Both the position numbers and the translations under genes were made by a program. A stretch of DNA of 64,000 nt, from assembly GCA_017084465.1 (NCBI GenBank), contig CP070896.1:1674001-1738000 (forward strand), given 5' to 3'. Of the stretch, positions 11,111 to 21,604 are shown piece by piece. The notes below the pieces were generated by a model. That model ran no database searches, was not told the DNA's origin, and saw nothing but the letters and a program-made list of their open reading frames with translations. Origin of the DNA: Lacrimispora xylanisolvens (GTDB lineage Bacteria; Bacillota; Clostridia; Lachnospirales; Lachnospiraceae). Every line of letters starts with the position of its first letter. Positions within the stretch are counted from its first letter, which is position 1.

Positions 11111-11576
11111 ATGTCCGACTGTAATTCGTTTTGTAACTCCACCTGTAATGAACGCTCCTATTATTCCTGGAATGCCAGCGACTACGGGCCTTCACCTCTC
11201 ATTCTTAATATAAATCATGATACATTAAGAAATCCTTCCTTTCGAACTACAAGATGGACAGGAGAACATATGCAGCTTACATTTATGAGTATTCCTGTGG
11301 GGTACGATGTAGGTGCAGAAAACCACCCAGGCCAGGATCAGTATTTTTGCGTTGTAGATGGAGATGGAATGATTTATATGGGGGGATAGTCCATATGACC
11401 TGTTTTATTCCCACCCTCTTGATAATGGCTGTGCTGTTTTAATTCCAGCCAATACCTGGCACAATGTGATTAATACAGGTGACCGCCCTCTTAAAATCTA
11501 TTGTATCTATGCGCCAACGGTTCATCTGCCGGAAACGGTTCACTGGACCAAACGAGACTCTGATTTGGAAAAGTGA
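11111..11576 (+). CDS. Cupin-domain protein with Cys-rich N-terminus, frameshifted
   Basis: About 155 residues. The N-terminus MSDCNSFCNSTCNERSYYSW holds four Cys in 13 residues. A cupin barrel follows, with LTFMSIPVGYDVGAENHPGQ and QYFCVVDGDG (metal-binding first motif) and VLIPANTWHNVINTGDRPLK (second motif). The frame breaks in six G at 11380-11385; with five G it runs on as MGDSPYDLFYSHPLDN to the TGA at 11574-11576. Such small cupins bind a metal and a sugar or small ligand; the substrate is not evident. It appears to be a single gene between two terminators. Confidence 0.75.
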
Positions 11577-11580
11577 AGGC

Positions 11581-11625
11581 AAAAAAATCCGGAAGAAAAT
11601 CTTGCAAAAGATTCTCCTCCGGATT
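11581..11625. terminator. Terminator between convergent cupin and glyS genes
   Basis: AATCCGGA (11586-11593) pairs with TCCGGATT (11618-11625), and the inner arms AGAAAATCTT and AAGATTCTC pair further. On the minus strand it ends in seven T, so it terminates glyS well. It can also close the cupin transcript. Confidence 0.8.
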
Positions 11626-11631
11626 CTGTTA

Positions 11632-13020
11632 TTAGAAATGGAACTTATCTTCGAAGTAGCTTTTAAGCTCTGCGATTGGAACTCTTACCTGATCCATGGT
11701 ATCACGGTCACGAACGGTTACTGCGTGATCTTCTTCTGAATCAAAGTCATAGGTAATACAGAATGGAGTACCGATCTCATCCTGCCTTCTATAACGTTTA
11801 CCAATGTTTCCTCTGTCGTCAAATTCACAATTATAATATTTGCGCAGTTCATCAAATACTTTTTCTGCACCTTCATTTAATTTCTTGGATAATGGAAGTA
11901 CACCAATCTTAACCGGTGCAATAGCTGGATGGAAGCGAAGCACGGTACGTACATCACCTTCAGCAATTTCTTCCTCATCGTAAGCTGCGCAAAGGAATGC
12001 CAGTGTTACACGGTCAGCTCCCAGAGAAGGCTCGATTACATATGGAATATAACGTTCTATCTTCTCATCATCAAAATAGGTTAAGTCCTGACCGGAAGTG
12101 TTCTGATGCTGGGTTAAGTCATAATCAGTTCTGTCTGCAATTCCCCATAATTCACCCCAGCCAAATGGGAATAAAAATTCGATATCAGAGGTTGCTTTGC
12201 TGTAGAAAGAAAGCTCTTCCTTCTCATGATCTCTGACACGCATCTCATCCTCTTTCATGCCTAAGTTCTTTAACCAGCTGACGCAAAATTCTTTCCAATA
12301 TGCAAACCATTCTAAATCTGTATCCGGCTCACAGAAGAACTCCAGCTCCATCTGCTCAAATTCTCTGGTACGGAATGTAAAGTTACCAGGCGTAATCTCA
12401 TTACGGAAGGATTTACCAATCTGTCCGATTCCGAAAGGAATCTTCTTACGGGAAGTTCTCTGTACATTTTTAAAGTTTACAAAAATACCCTGAGCGGTCT
12501 CTGGTCTTAAATAAACCGTATTCTTGGCATCTTCGGTAACTCCCTGAAAGGTCTTGAACATTAAGTTAAACTGACGAATATCGGTAAAGTCATGTTTTCC
12601 ACAGCTTGGGCAGCAGATATTTTTTTCATCAATGTACTGTTTCATCTCTTCCTGAGACCATGCGTCAACAGAACCTTCTATGGTGATTCCATGTTCGCCC
12701 ATGTAATCCTCAATCAGTTTGTCTGCGCGGAAACGTTCCTTACATGCCTTGCAGTCCATGAGAGGGTCGGAAAAACCGCCTAAATGGCCGGAAGCGATCC
12801 AGGTCTGGGAATTCATCAGGATAGCGCAGTCCACACCAACGTTATATGGACTTTCCTGTATGAACTTCTGCCACCAGGCTTTCTTAACATTGTTCTTTAA
12901 TTCCACTCCCAGATTGCCGTAATCCCAGGTATTTGCAAGACCTCCGTATATCTCAGAACCTGGATATACGAATCCTCTTGACTTTGCAAGTCCCACTATC
13001 TTTTCCATTGTCTTTTCCAT
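11632..13020 (-). CDS. glyS: Glycyl-tRNA synthetase, single-chain alpha2 type
   Basis: The 462-residue class II synthetase charges tRNA-Gly with glycine. It has the start [20 protein letters not shown], the Cys-rich insertion ([11 protein letters not shown]), motif 2 ([20 protein letters not shown]), motif 3 ([14 protein letters not shown]) and an anticodon-binding C-terminal domain. This is the archaeal/eukaryotic-like dimeric GlyQS, not the alpha2beta2 enzyme. The ATG at 13020 has GAGAGG eight bases upstream. No T-box leader fits in the 14-base gap to the lipoprotein gene, so it is probably expressed from the era-recO operon. Confidence 0.95.
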   Translation of the reverse strand: MEKTMEKIVGLAKSRGFVYPGSEIYGGLANTWDYGNLGVELKNNVKKAWWQKFIQESPYNVGVDCAILMNSQTWIASGHLGGFSDPLMDCKACKERFRADKLIEDYMGEHGITIEGSVDAWSQEEMKQYIDEKNICCPSCGKHDFTDIRQFNLMFKTFQGVTEDAKNTVYLRPETAQGIFVNFKNVQRTSRKKIPFGIGQIGKSFRNEITPGNFTFRTREFEQMELEFFCEPDTDLEWFAYWKEFCVSWLKNLGMKEDEMRVRDHEKEELSFYSKATSDIEFLFPFGWGELWGIADRTDYDLTQHQNTSGQDLTYFDDEKIERYIPYVIEPSLGADRVTLAFLCAAYDEEEIAEGDVRTVLRFHPAIAPVKIGVLPLSKKLNEGAEKVFDELRKYYNCEFDDRGNIGKRYRRQDEIGTPFCITYDFDSEEDHAVTVRDRDTMDQVRVPIAELKSYFEDKFHF

Positions 13021-13034
13021 GATCTTAACCTCTC

Positions 13035-13664
13035 TTATTTAAAAATAATGTAGCTTTTTCCCTTTGTTGTCTGTACAGTATGACTGTCCTTTATCACCAC
13101 ATTGTCGGAAACAAGCAGAATCTTTCCCTGGGTCTGTATGGTTACGGGATTGGCTGATATTACAACAACCGCCTGGCTCGCACCTTTTTTGGATACTGCC
13201 TTTTCATCCGCTTTTTTACCATCCGAAGCTTTTATAAAGGTTACTTTTTCTGATCCACTCTGACTATAAACTTCAGACAGCTTATTTACCTCAATGGATT
13301 CTACCAGATTGGCTTTATCTTCATACTGGGTTGTAAATCCAATCAATGCTTCAGCAGTAGCGTAATGGTACACCATCTTGGCCGTTCCTTTATCCAGTGT
13401 GCAGGAGTCTAAGGTGACCTGATTCTGCCCGTTGGCTCCGTTATACTGAGAAACTGCCTCTTCCAGAAATGCTTTCAGTTCATCCCCATTATAATAATCC
13501 TGCTGCGTATAAGATTCCACCGTTGCAGTCTGAAAGGTTCCTTCTTCTGTTACAAAAATTCTGCTGCTCTCTGAATTTAAGGTGCCGCCGCCGCCCTTCC
13601 CAAGACAGCCTGTCAGCATGCCCGCAGTCAGCAAAACAGCAAGAACCGCTTTCCTTTTCTTCAT
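13035..13664 (-). CDS. Lipoprotein of unknown function
   Basis: The protein starts at the ATG at 13664, preceded by AGGAGG, and has a lipoprotein signal [20 protein letters not shown] with the Cys at residue 20. A Gly-rich spacer (LGKGGGG) follows, then about 185 residues of mixed strand and helix with no motif I recognise. It is probably anchored outside the membrane. It lies between recO and glyS; the genomic position gives no functional clue. Confidence 0.75.
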   Translation of the reverse strand: MKKRKAVLAVLLTAGMLTGCLGKGGGGTLNSESSRIFVTEEGTFQTATVESYTQQDYYNGDELKAFLEEAVSQYNGANGQNQVTLDSCTLDKGTAKMVYHYATAEALIGFTTQYEDKANLVESIEVNKLSEVYSQSGSEKVTFIKASDGKKADEKAVSKKGASQAVVVISANPVTIQTQGKILLVSDNVVIKDSHTVQTTKGKSYIIFK

Positions 13665-13729
13665 CCAATTTCCTCCTGCATTGGCACATATGAGAGCATT
13701 ATACCAAATGCTGCCTTTCATTTCAATAC

Positions 13730-14382
13730 TTAACTCCCCATCATCGTCTGCAAAATATCCAGAGAATGAAACTCACGGTCAACGTAACGCTTTTTGTTGA
13801 TTTCCACACAGCGGGAGAACTCTATGAGCACCGGTTCCGTCAGGGTAAAGGTATATAAATGCTCGATCGGGGAACCGATGACATACTCCCATGCATAGTT
13901 CGCCGAATCACTGACCTGCCGCGGTGGTTTCTCCGTATATTCCCCGTTTAATACCATGGCCTTCAGCTCGAAAATCCGCAAAACCAGCTGGTTATCCAAA
14001 GCAGGCTTTAAAAGAGCCCGCACCGACTGGTATAAAAGCTTTAACAGTCCGGTCCCATCTATGTTCTCCCTGGAATAGTAATCGGTAAATTCCAGGAAAT
14101 AAGAGCCATAGCAGGTACATTCCATATCAGCTGCCAGTTCATCAAATAATTGGAAATTTCCGCAGACTGAAGTGTGTAGGAATCCCTGCCGGCGTAAAGG
14201 GAAAACTGGCCAAAGGCAAAGGGCCTGCTCACCGCCATAAACGGATTGCCCGGCCTCCTTGCACCTCTGGCAAATGCGGTAATTTTCCCTCTTTCCCTGG
14301 TCAGTATCACAAGACGCTTATCCATCTCTCCTACTGGAGAAACTTTTAACACCATTCCCGTCAGTTTCTCTGTTTCCCTCAA
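13730..14382 (-). CDS. recO: DNA repair protein RecO, frameshifted
   Basis: RecO mediates RecA loading in the RecFOR pathway. The N-terminal OB fold (TGMVLKVSPVGEMDKRLVIL, TAFARGARRPGNPF) is followed by the helical domain (CTCYGSYFLEFTDYYSREN, LLKLLYQSVRALLK). The zinc Cys cluster of some RecO proteins is not obvious. The frame breaks at AAA 14144-14146; one added base gives SAEISNYFDELAADMECTCY. The start appears to be a TTG at 14382, which is uncertain. It directly follows era, a common clostridial order. Confidence 0.88.
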
Positions 14383-14397
14383 TTTCTACCACCGTTT

Positions 14398-15304
14398 TTA
14401 AATATCCTTCTGGCTATACCCATAATTTTTCATATACAGTTCACTGTCACGCCACTCTTTGCGGACCTTGACCCACAGCTGTAAATTCACCTTCGTCTCC
14501 AGCTGGGATTCGATCTCTCTTCGTGCTGCGCTTCCAATTCTTTTTAACATGGCGCCGCCTTTACCAATGATAATTCCCTTATGGGATTCCCGCTCACAGA
14601 TAATATTGGCTTCGATATCCATGATTCCGTTGTCCCGTTCCTTCATTTTCTCTACTGTTACTGCAATTCCGTGAGGAATCTCATCGTTTAAAAGGCGGAG
14701 CGCTTTTTCTCTGATCAGTTCCGCGCAGATCTGGCGCATGGGCTGATCAGTCACCGTGTCTTCATCATAATACTGGGGGGCCTTCCGGAAGATACTTATA
14801 AATCAGATCCAGCATTAAATCCGTATTCTTATCCTTTAAGGCGGATACCGGAACGATTTCTGCAAACTTGCAGATATCTTTATAGGTGTTTATAAACGTG
14901 AGAATCTGTTCCTGGTTCTTCACCGTATCAATCTTGTTAATTACTAAGATCACCGGTGTCTTTACCTGGTTCAACTGCTCGGCGATATGCTGCTCTCCTG
15001 CACCGATAAAGGTGGAAGGCTCTACCAGCCACAGAACTACATCCACTTCTTTTAACGTATGCTCTGCCACATTTACCATATACTCTCCCAGCTTGTTTTT
15101 CGCCTTGTGGATTCCCGGAGTATCATGGAATATAATCTGCCCCCTGTCATCCGTATATACGGTCTGAATCTTGTTTCTTGTTGTCTGCGGCTTGTCGGAA
15201 GTAATGGCAATTTTCTGCCCGATTAAATGATTCATCAGAGTAGATTTTCCCACATTTGGGCGCCCGATTAAAGAAACGAAGCCAGATTTATAATTTTGAT
15301 CCAT
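14398..15304 (-). CDS. era: GTPase Era, frameshifted
   Basis: Era is an essential GTPase that binds 16S rRNA during 30S assembly. The G1 motif GRPNVGKST, G3 DTPG, G4 NKID and G5 SALK lie in the first ~170 residues, and the KH domain (GIIIGKGGAMLKRIGSAARR) lies at the C-terminus. The join fails in six G at 14775-14780; with five it reads LPEGPQYYDEDTVTDQPMRQ. An interruption in such a gene argues for a sequencing indel. The ATG at 15304 follows a GGAGAA site. Confidence 0.95.
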
Positions 15305-15321
15305 ATAGATTCTCCTTTGTG

Positions 15322-18246
15322 TTATGAGTGGAATAAGTTCTTTGTCTCTGCAAACATAGAGCTTTCCGCTGCGATTTTTTCTTCATTGCCGATGACACAG
15401 AGACTTCCGGTGCTTAATACCGCTTTTACGATAGGAGCCAGTCTTCTGATATCTTCCTGTGATGCATTTAACACTTCTTCCCGCTCTTTTCCCATCATTT
15501 CACTGGTCACGCCTGATAAATAGGCGGACAGCCCGCGGTTTCCTTTGGTAGACGGCGGATAGGGGACATCCATATCACTGATGGTTCCGATTACGTATTT
15601 GGTCATATCCCGATCTTCTACCTGGAAGTTTTCTAAATATTCCACCACACCCTCGTAGATCTGGTTTGTCTCTTTTAAGTTAGGATCCCGGTAAGAAGCA
15701 AAATAGCCCTCGCCAGAACGACCGAATCCGCTCATGCAGCCGTAAGCGCCTCCCTTGACTCTCAAATTGATCCAAAGGTAGTCATAACTTAAAATGACTT
15801 TTAAGATCTTCAATGCTCCGGTATATTCCATTCCAGTGCCTGCAAAGGTTCCGCATCTTGCCACATAGTTAACCTGGGAAGCAGTTGTGAAGCCTTCGTT
15901 TCTGTTTCCTGACGGGTAGAGGAATGAATACCGTTTTTCGTCCCCGGCAGGCAGCCCATCCGTCAGCTTTTTTCATTGCATCAGGCAGAAGGGCATAACC
16001 TTCTTTGTCTGCTGTATAGCTGACCAGCATATTGCCGGTTGTAAAAAGCTTTTTCACCACAGACTGAAATCTGGCTATAAATGTTTTCTTATCAGCCGGA
16101 TATTCTTTATCCAGCTTTTCCAAAAATTCATAATAGCCGATTCCGCCGGTTATATCATTAAAGTAGGCTGCTGAGGAGAAATAGGATGTGGCCCTTGCCA
16201 CTGCCGCTGAATGACAGGCTCCCTCCAGTTTCATTCTTGCTCTGGATCTGGTTTCGCTGATTACCTCTCCCACCCGCTTTTCATCATCCAAAAGAGAACG
16301 GGTCAGTATTTCATTTAAAATAGAAAATCCGAAATCAATTTTATCATAGAGAACTCTTGCACTTGCCATGAAATAGCCTTTAAACTGACCTCTGTTTTGT
16401 AAATCAGGATAAGAGGTGACACTAAAGCTGACACCGCCGCTGTTTAAATGAATCTCACTGGCTAAATCTCCGTAAGTGTAATTCTCAGTATTTACATAGC
16501 CAAGCAGGGATTTTAAAAATCCGACATAGGGTAAATCCTCCATGGGAAGAACCGATGTATCAAACAGCACTTTCAGGTAACCAATACCGGAACTGAACAT
16601 CTCATGATGAATCACCTTAACTCCATGGACATCCTTCTCTTCCCAGATAATCTCCTCCGGCTCCCTGCTGATATCTTCCCTTGCAAGCATGGGGATCTTT
16701 TCCAAGTCCTCCTGGGGAGATGGGTTTTCCTGATATTCCCTTAACGCTTTTGTCTGAATGATTAACCGGTCAATCTCTTCTTCGGAAAGAGATGCCTTAT
16801 ACTCAGCAAGCTTTCCTGCTGTTTTTCTGTCTTCTTCCGCTGTTAAGTTCTTTTTCGGGCTGACGGTTAATACTGCCTCAAAAGGATTATCTAACAGATA
16901 CTCTCTGATCAGCTGTTCAAAATAGCCGTCATCCACTACTTTCTTTAAATAATCAAAGGTGGCCTGATACTGTAAATGCATCATGGGATCCCCATCGTAA
17001 AGCCAGCTGTCCATGCACTGAAGTCCATACATCAGCCCTTTTGGTGCGGAACCGTAATCTGCTTCCCGATAACGGAATTCATAGTAATTCATGCCTGCCT
17101 TTAAACTCTTTTTGTTAATGCCCTCATCTGCCAGCTTTCTTAAGGTTCCCTTGACCACTGCAAGAAACTCTCCCAGCTGCTCTTTGTTGGCATTCTTTGC
17201 AATCACAGTAAAATATGGCTGCAAAATTCCGCTGTCGTATCCACCAAGAATATCCTGGCCAATTCCCGCATCAATCAGTGCCTGCTTTAAAGGAGCACCT
17301 GGCGCATCAAGAAGGGTATACTCAAGAATCTGGAATGCCACATACAGTTTGGGATCTAAATCGATACCCACTACGGTGTTGATGGAAAGATAGGTGGCGT
17401 TTTCTTCGGATTCCCCTTCTGTTATGGAATAGAATGTCTCTTCCTGTACCGGATGTTCAAAGGGTTTCTGTCTCTCAATTCTGGAATCAACCTCTGCCTG
17501 ATCATAGTGGCTTAAATACTCACGGTCCAGCCATGTAAGCTTTTCTTCCATATCCATATCGCCATAAAGGTAAATATAACTGTTGGAGGGATGATAATAC
17601 TTCCTGTGGAAATTTAAGAATTCCTCGTATGTTAGATCCGGGATAAAGGATGGATCTCCGCCGGATTCCTGACCATAGCAGTTATCCGGGAAAAGTACCT
17701 TTCTTGTAAAACGGTCAAGAACTTCTTCCGGAGAGGAAAAAGCACCTTTCATTTCGTTGTAAACCACTCCGTTGTAGATTAAATCTGAGTCTTTATCTTC
17801 CAGCTCATAATGCCATCCTTCCTGCATAAAGATCTTCTCTTCTTTATAAATGTTGGGATGAAGTACTGCATCCATATAGACATTCATCAGGTTATGAAAA
17901 TCCTTTTCATTGCAGCTGGCAACCGGGTATACGGTTTTATCCGGATAAGTCATGGCATTTAAGAATGTATTAGGGAACCTTTGACCAATTCCACAAAAGG
18001 GTCTTTTACAGGGAACTGATCAGAACCGCATAAAACGCTGTGTTCCAGAATGTGTGCCACTCCAGTGCTGTCCCCCGGAGGAGTTCTGAATCCAATGTTA
18101 AATACCTTATTATCATCGTCACATGGTATAATGAAAATTCTTGCTCCGCTTTTCTTATGATGGAGTACGCATCCTGTGGCGTTTAACTCCGCAATTTCTT
18201 TTTCCTCCACAACCTCATAGGCTGCAAGTTTTTTTAATTGATTCAT
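15322..18246 (-). CDS. M16C-family zinc metalloprotease (insulinase/PreP-like), two frameshifts
   Basis: A protein of ~974 residues, the length of presequence-protease-like M16C enzymes. The inverted zinc motif is HILEH near residue 66, followed by the expected FVELVKGSLNTFLNAMTYPD segment. A second, inactive M16 domain fills the C-terminal half (KGGAYGCMSGFGRSGEGYFA). It probably degrades unfolded peptides in the cytosol; no signal peptide is present. One base is missing at 17970-17971 and one T is extra in the run 15968-15973. It lies directly upstream of era on the same strand. Confidence 0.9.
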
Positions 18247-18280
18247 ATATTATTTCTTCCTCCTGCAAATTCTGTATTAA

Positions 18281-19104
18281 TTACATATTGCCCACTAATT
18301 TGTCTTTTAATATAGCCGCGCATTCCCTGACGCAAAAATGTATAAAAAGAACAGGATCGGATCCGCAGGATATTCCGTAAATATCAGGAATACCCCATTT
18401 TTTAGCAATTTGCTGGGCGCGAAATACGTGAAAATCACTGGTCAGCACTCCCACTCTTATGGGTTTATCGGGCACCTCTTCAAATGCCCCCGGAACCACA
18501 ATGCCCGGACTGTTTAACCGGCTGGCCTTTTTCCTTGCCTGGTCCTCTTCAATGGCTACACGGCTGTAGGCAATATTCTCAACCGTACTGAAAGAACGGG
18601 TTTCTAAAATAAGCTGTTCTTCTCTTACACCATTATAAATCAGATAATCTCTCATGGCCTCTGCCTCTGCAACCGGCTCATCTTCTCCCCTGGCTCCGGA
18701 TAAAACCAGAATGGCGCCTGGGTTCTTATCCACATACTCCACCGCCTTATCCAGACGTTTTTTTAAGGATTTTGTAATTCCTGTCTCTTTTACTTTCGCT
18801 CCCAGAACAATCACATAGTCCAGATTTGAAGTATCACGGACAGCCACACCTGTAAATACCAGAATCTCAACTACAGCAAACACTAAAACGCCGGTGCAGC
18901 ACACGGTGGCTGCTGAAACCGGAACCCACAAAGGCACTTTATCCTTATGCTTATATAGGTTTCCCATCCTCCTGCCAATAACATGCATATGGCGGCGAAA
19001 AACAGCCAGATCAGGGAAAAAGATGTAGTTAAACCGGAATAAACCACAATCACAATATAATAAATGACACATATAACAGCTATCAGCCACAAAATCCATA
19101 TCAT
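18281..19104 (-). CDS. YdcF/SanA-like DUF218 membrane protein, frameshifted
   Basis: The N-terminus (MIWILWLIAVICVIYYIVIV and two further hydrophobic stretches to residue ~85) holds about three membrane segments. The DUF218 domain follows: NLDYVIVLGAKVKETGITKS, VLSGARGEDEPVAEAEAM, SFSTVENIAYS and LTSDFHVFRAQQIAKKWG. Relatives (SanA, ElyC) influence cell-envelope integrity, but the reaction is unknown. One base is missing near 18948-18956, where the two frames meet (WETYYKHKDK). Confidence 0.8.
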
Positions 19105-19218
19105 ACGTAAGCCTCCGCTCTGCCAGCTTTTATTTTTTAAACTGATTTAGACATTCTATAGCATACCACAATATGGCAGTTTCTACAACAACCACCCGGA
19201 TTTGCAAGAAAAGAAAAA

Positions 19219-19253
19219 CACCATCCGGCAGTTACCTGCCATGCCGGACAGTG
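19219..19253 (-). terminator. Terminator downstream of the U32 protein gene
   Basis: On the minus strand CACTGTCCGGCA pairs with TGCCGGATGGTG around an 11-nt loop, followed by TTTTTCTTTTC. It lies 18 bases after the stop at 19272 and closes the operon that begins further right. Confidence 0.85.
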
Positions 19254-19271
19254 CTTAAAATCTGATTTTAT

Positions 19272-20502
19272 TTATTCCATTTCACTTCTGCGAAGAATAT
19301 CGTATGGATCCAACTGTTCATCAAGTTCCACAAAAAGGATCTGTCTTGAATGAGGTGCACTTTCCTGTGCTTCCCCGTCTTCATTCCAGATACCTTTCAC
19401 CGTCACTTCCAGGTTTCTTCCGTCAGGCTTCATCACCTCAATGGTTTCTCCCACAGTAAATTTATTCTTCTGCTCGATTCTTGCAATCCCTCTTTCATCA
19501 ACAGCTTCAACCGTTCCTAAATAGGTGTAGTTTTTTACATAGGTGTTGTTGTCATAAATCTGAGTGGTTTCATCAGGCTTGCCAAAATAAAAAACCGGTT
19601 GTAAACTCTCTGTAGGTACATTTTCCGATTTCGGAACGGTACCAGTCCATATTAGCTTTATAAAGTTCAGGATCTTTGTTGTAATCATCAATGGCTTTCC
19701 GGTAAGTTCTTGCCACTGTTGCCACATAAAGAGCCGTTTTCATACGTCCTTCTATTTTAAAGCTGTCAATTCCCGCATCCATCATCTCCGGAATATACTC
19801 AATCATGCATAAATCCTTGGAATTAAAGATGTAAGTCCCTCGTTCATTTTCATAAACCGGCATATACTCGCCCGGGCGCTTTTCTTCCACAAGGGAATAT
19901 TTCCATCTGCAGGGATGGGTGCAGGCTCCCTGGTTTGCATCTCTGCCGGTCATATAGTTGCTCAGTAAACAACGGCCGGAATAGGACATGCACATGGCTC
20001 CGTGTATAAAGCTTTCAATCTCTAAATCTTCCGGAATCTTTCCCCGGATTTCTTTTATCTCTGCAAGGGACAATTCTCTTGCTGATACCACTCGTTTTGC
20101 TCCCAGCTGATGCCAGAACAGATAAGTTCCGTAATTTGTATTGTTGGCCTGAGTGCTGATATGAAGCTCCATATCCGGAATCACCCGTTTTGCAATGGCA
20201 AATACGCCCGGATCGGAAATAATCACCGCATCTGGTTTTATTTCTTTTAATTCGTTAAAATATTCCTCAACTCCGGAAAGATCATCGTTGTGAGCCAGAA
20301 TATTGGCTGTAATATAAACTTTTACCCCATGTTTGTGGGCAAAGGCAATTCCTTCCCGGATATCATCATTTGTGAAGTTTTTTGCCTTGGCGCGCAGTCC
20401 AAAGGCTTCTCCTCCGATATAAACAGCATCTGCACCGTAAATGACTGCGGTTTTTAACACTTCCAGGCTGCCTGCCGGAATCAAAAGTTCGGTCTTTCTC
20501 AT
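19272..20502 (-). CDS. U32 family protein, TrhP-like tRNA hydroxylation protein, frameshifted
   Basis: About 410 residues with the U32 core: ELLIPAGSLEVLKTAVIYGA near the start, the signature ESFIHGAMCMSYSGRCLLSN, and Cys residues (GACTHPCRWKY) that bind an iron-sulfur cluster in the family. A beta-barrel C-terminal domain follows. TrhP (YrrN/YrrO) makes 5-hydroxyuridine at tRNA position 34. The overlap with a TrmR-like methyltransferase gene and the MltG-like gene matches Bacillus yrrL-M-N-O, which supports this role over protease. Six A at 19589-19594 should be five. Confidence 0.85.
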
Positions 20503-21164
20503 GAAACTCCTCTCTCGTACTTCTCTTTTAAAATGCTGACAGTAATTCCGTCTCCAATTGGAACCACCGATGTAATAAGCTGGTCACAATGCTTTAATTC
20601 AAACAGATATTCCCGCATCCGGGTATGAATGGTCCGGTTGCGCCGCTCTACTGCATAGCGGGATTCTATAATGTCTCCATCCTGGAGAACATTGTCTGAA
20701 ATCAGCATTCCGCCTGGCCTTAAAAGTTCAAGAATCCTGGGAAGCCAGATTAAATACTGACCTTTGGCGGCATCTAAAAAGACAAGGTCAAAGGGGCCGT
20801 TAAGCCCCTCTAATACCTCCTCGGCATCCCCTTCATACAGGGTAATTCGATCCGTTTCTCCGGCTTTTTCAAAGTTAGACTTCGCCTGGGGAATTCTTTT
20901 CTCGTATTTTTCTATGGTAGTGATATGGCAGTTACGGGGCATAGCCTCCGCCATTAAAAGGGCAGAATATCCGACCGCTGTTCCCACCTCCAATATGGCC
21001 TGCGGCTGCATGGCGGCAGTCATTGTCTGTAAAAAAGCAGCGGTTTCTTCCCGGATCACCGGAACCCCTTCCAGTCTTGCCTTTTCTCCAATCTCAGTAA
21101 GAAGACTGCTGCGGTCTGTCTCCAGAGATTTAATATATTCCGTTATCCTGTCGTTAACAATCAT
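20499..21164 (-). CDS. trmR: O-methyltransferase, probable tRNA 5-hydroxyuridine methyltransferase
   Basis: A 221-residue class I SAM methyltransferase of the O-MT family: ILEVGTAVGYSALLMAEAMP binds SAM, ITTIEKYEKR follows, and FDLVFLDAAKGQYLIWLPRI contains the Asp that holds metal and substrate. In Bacillus the same-position protein YrrM (TrmR) methylates ho5U34 of tRNA to mo5U34. The gene overlaps the U32 protein by four bases and MltG-like by four, so the three are coupled. The assignment rests on context and family; a small-molecule catechol methyltransferase is the alternative. Confidence 0.8.
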   Translation of the reverse strand: MIVNDRITEYIKSLETDRSSLLTEIGEKARLEGVPVIREETAAFLQTMTAAMQPQAILEVGTAVGYSALLMAEAMPRNCHITTIEKYEKRIPQAKSNFEKAGETDRITLYEGDAEEVLEGLNGPFDLVFLDAAKGQYLIWLPRILELLRPGGMLISDNVLQDGDIIESRYAVERRNRTIHTRMREYLFELKHCDQLITSVVPIGDGITVSILKEKYERGVS

Positions 21165-21556
21165 TGTTTATCTTTCTTTTCCTCCGTATTATCATTCATC
21201 ATCTGAAGGATCTCTTTGGAGGTCATGGAAGTATTAAAGGTATAGATACCCGGATTCACCTTATAATCAAAGAACTCTGCCTGTATGATAAAGGAATATT
21301 CATTGGCAATTAAACCGCTTCCCTTTAAAAGTCTGGCTACCCGCCCGGCTGAAGCACCCTTTTCCACAGTAATATTCTTATCCTGGCCGGGTTTTTGTTC
21401 AACTGCGGAGGCATAGAATATCTCATGACCAAAATCATAGCCTCTGGTCACGCCTTCATACAGCAGCATTACGACCAGTGCAAAAATGATAAGTCTGGAG
21501 GATATGGCTATAATCGCTCCTGTTATTTTATTTATCTCATTCGTTGTCCGGCTCAT
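21161..21556 (-). CDS. Short MltG/YceG-like membrane protein without catalytic domain
   Basis: This 131-residue protein has one membrane segment (residues ~12-35), then the LysM-like pre-domain of MltG: ITVEKGASAGRVARLLKGSG, LIANEYSFIIQAEFFDYKVN, GIYTFNTSMTSKEILQMM. It ends before the YceG catalytic domain and lacks the Glu. It occupies the place of yrrL/mltG next to trmR, so it is probably a reduced homologue. No continuing catalytic domain is visible in the other frames, since trmR follows at once. Its role is unknown. Confidence 0.75.
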   Translation of the reverse strand: MSRTTNEINKITGAIIAISSRLIIFALVVMLLYEGVTRGYDFGHEIFYASAVEQKPGQDKNITVEKGASAGRVARLLKGSGLIANEYSFIIQAEFFDYKVNPGIYTFNTSMTSKEILQMMNDNTEEKKDKQ

Positions 21557-21584
21557 AACGATCCATTCCTTTCGCCTTAAAGGC

Positions 21585-21604
21585 AGGAGTTTAATAAAAC
21601 TCCT
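21585..21604 (-). terminator. Hairpin overlapping the RNase J stop codon
   Basis: AGGAGTTT-AATA-AAACTCCT is a perfect 8-bp stem located at the rnj stop, followed on the minus strand by a second short GCCTTTAAGGC inverted repeat. There is no long T-run, so it may stabilise the 3' end or act as a weak terminator. Confidence 0.45.

Noticed and set aside
11632..13035. T-box riboswitch in front of glyS
   Set aside because: The gap to the upstream lipoprotein gene is only 14 bases, so no leader RNA can fit.
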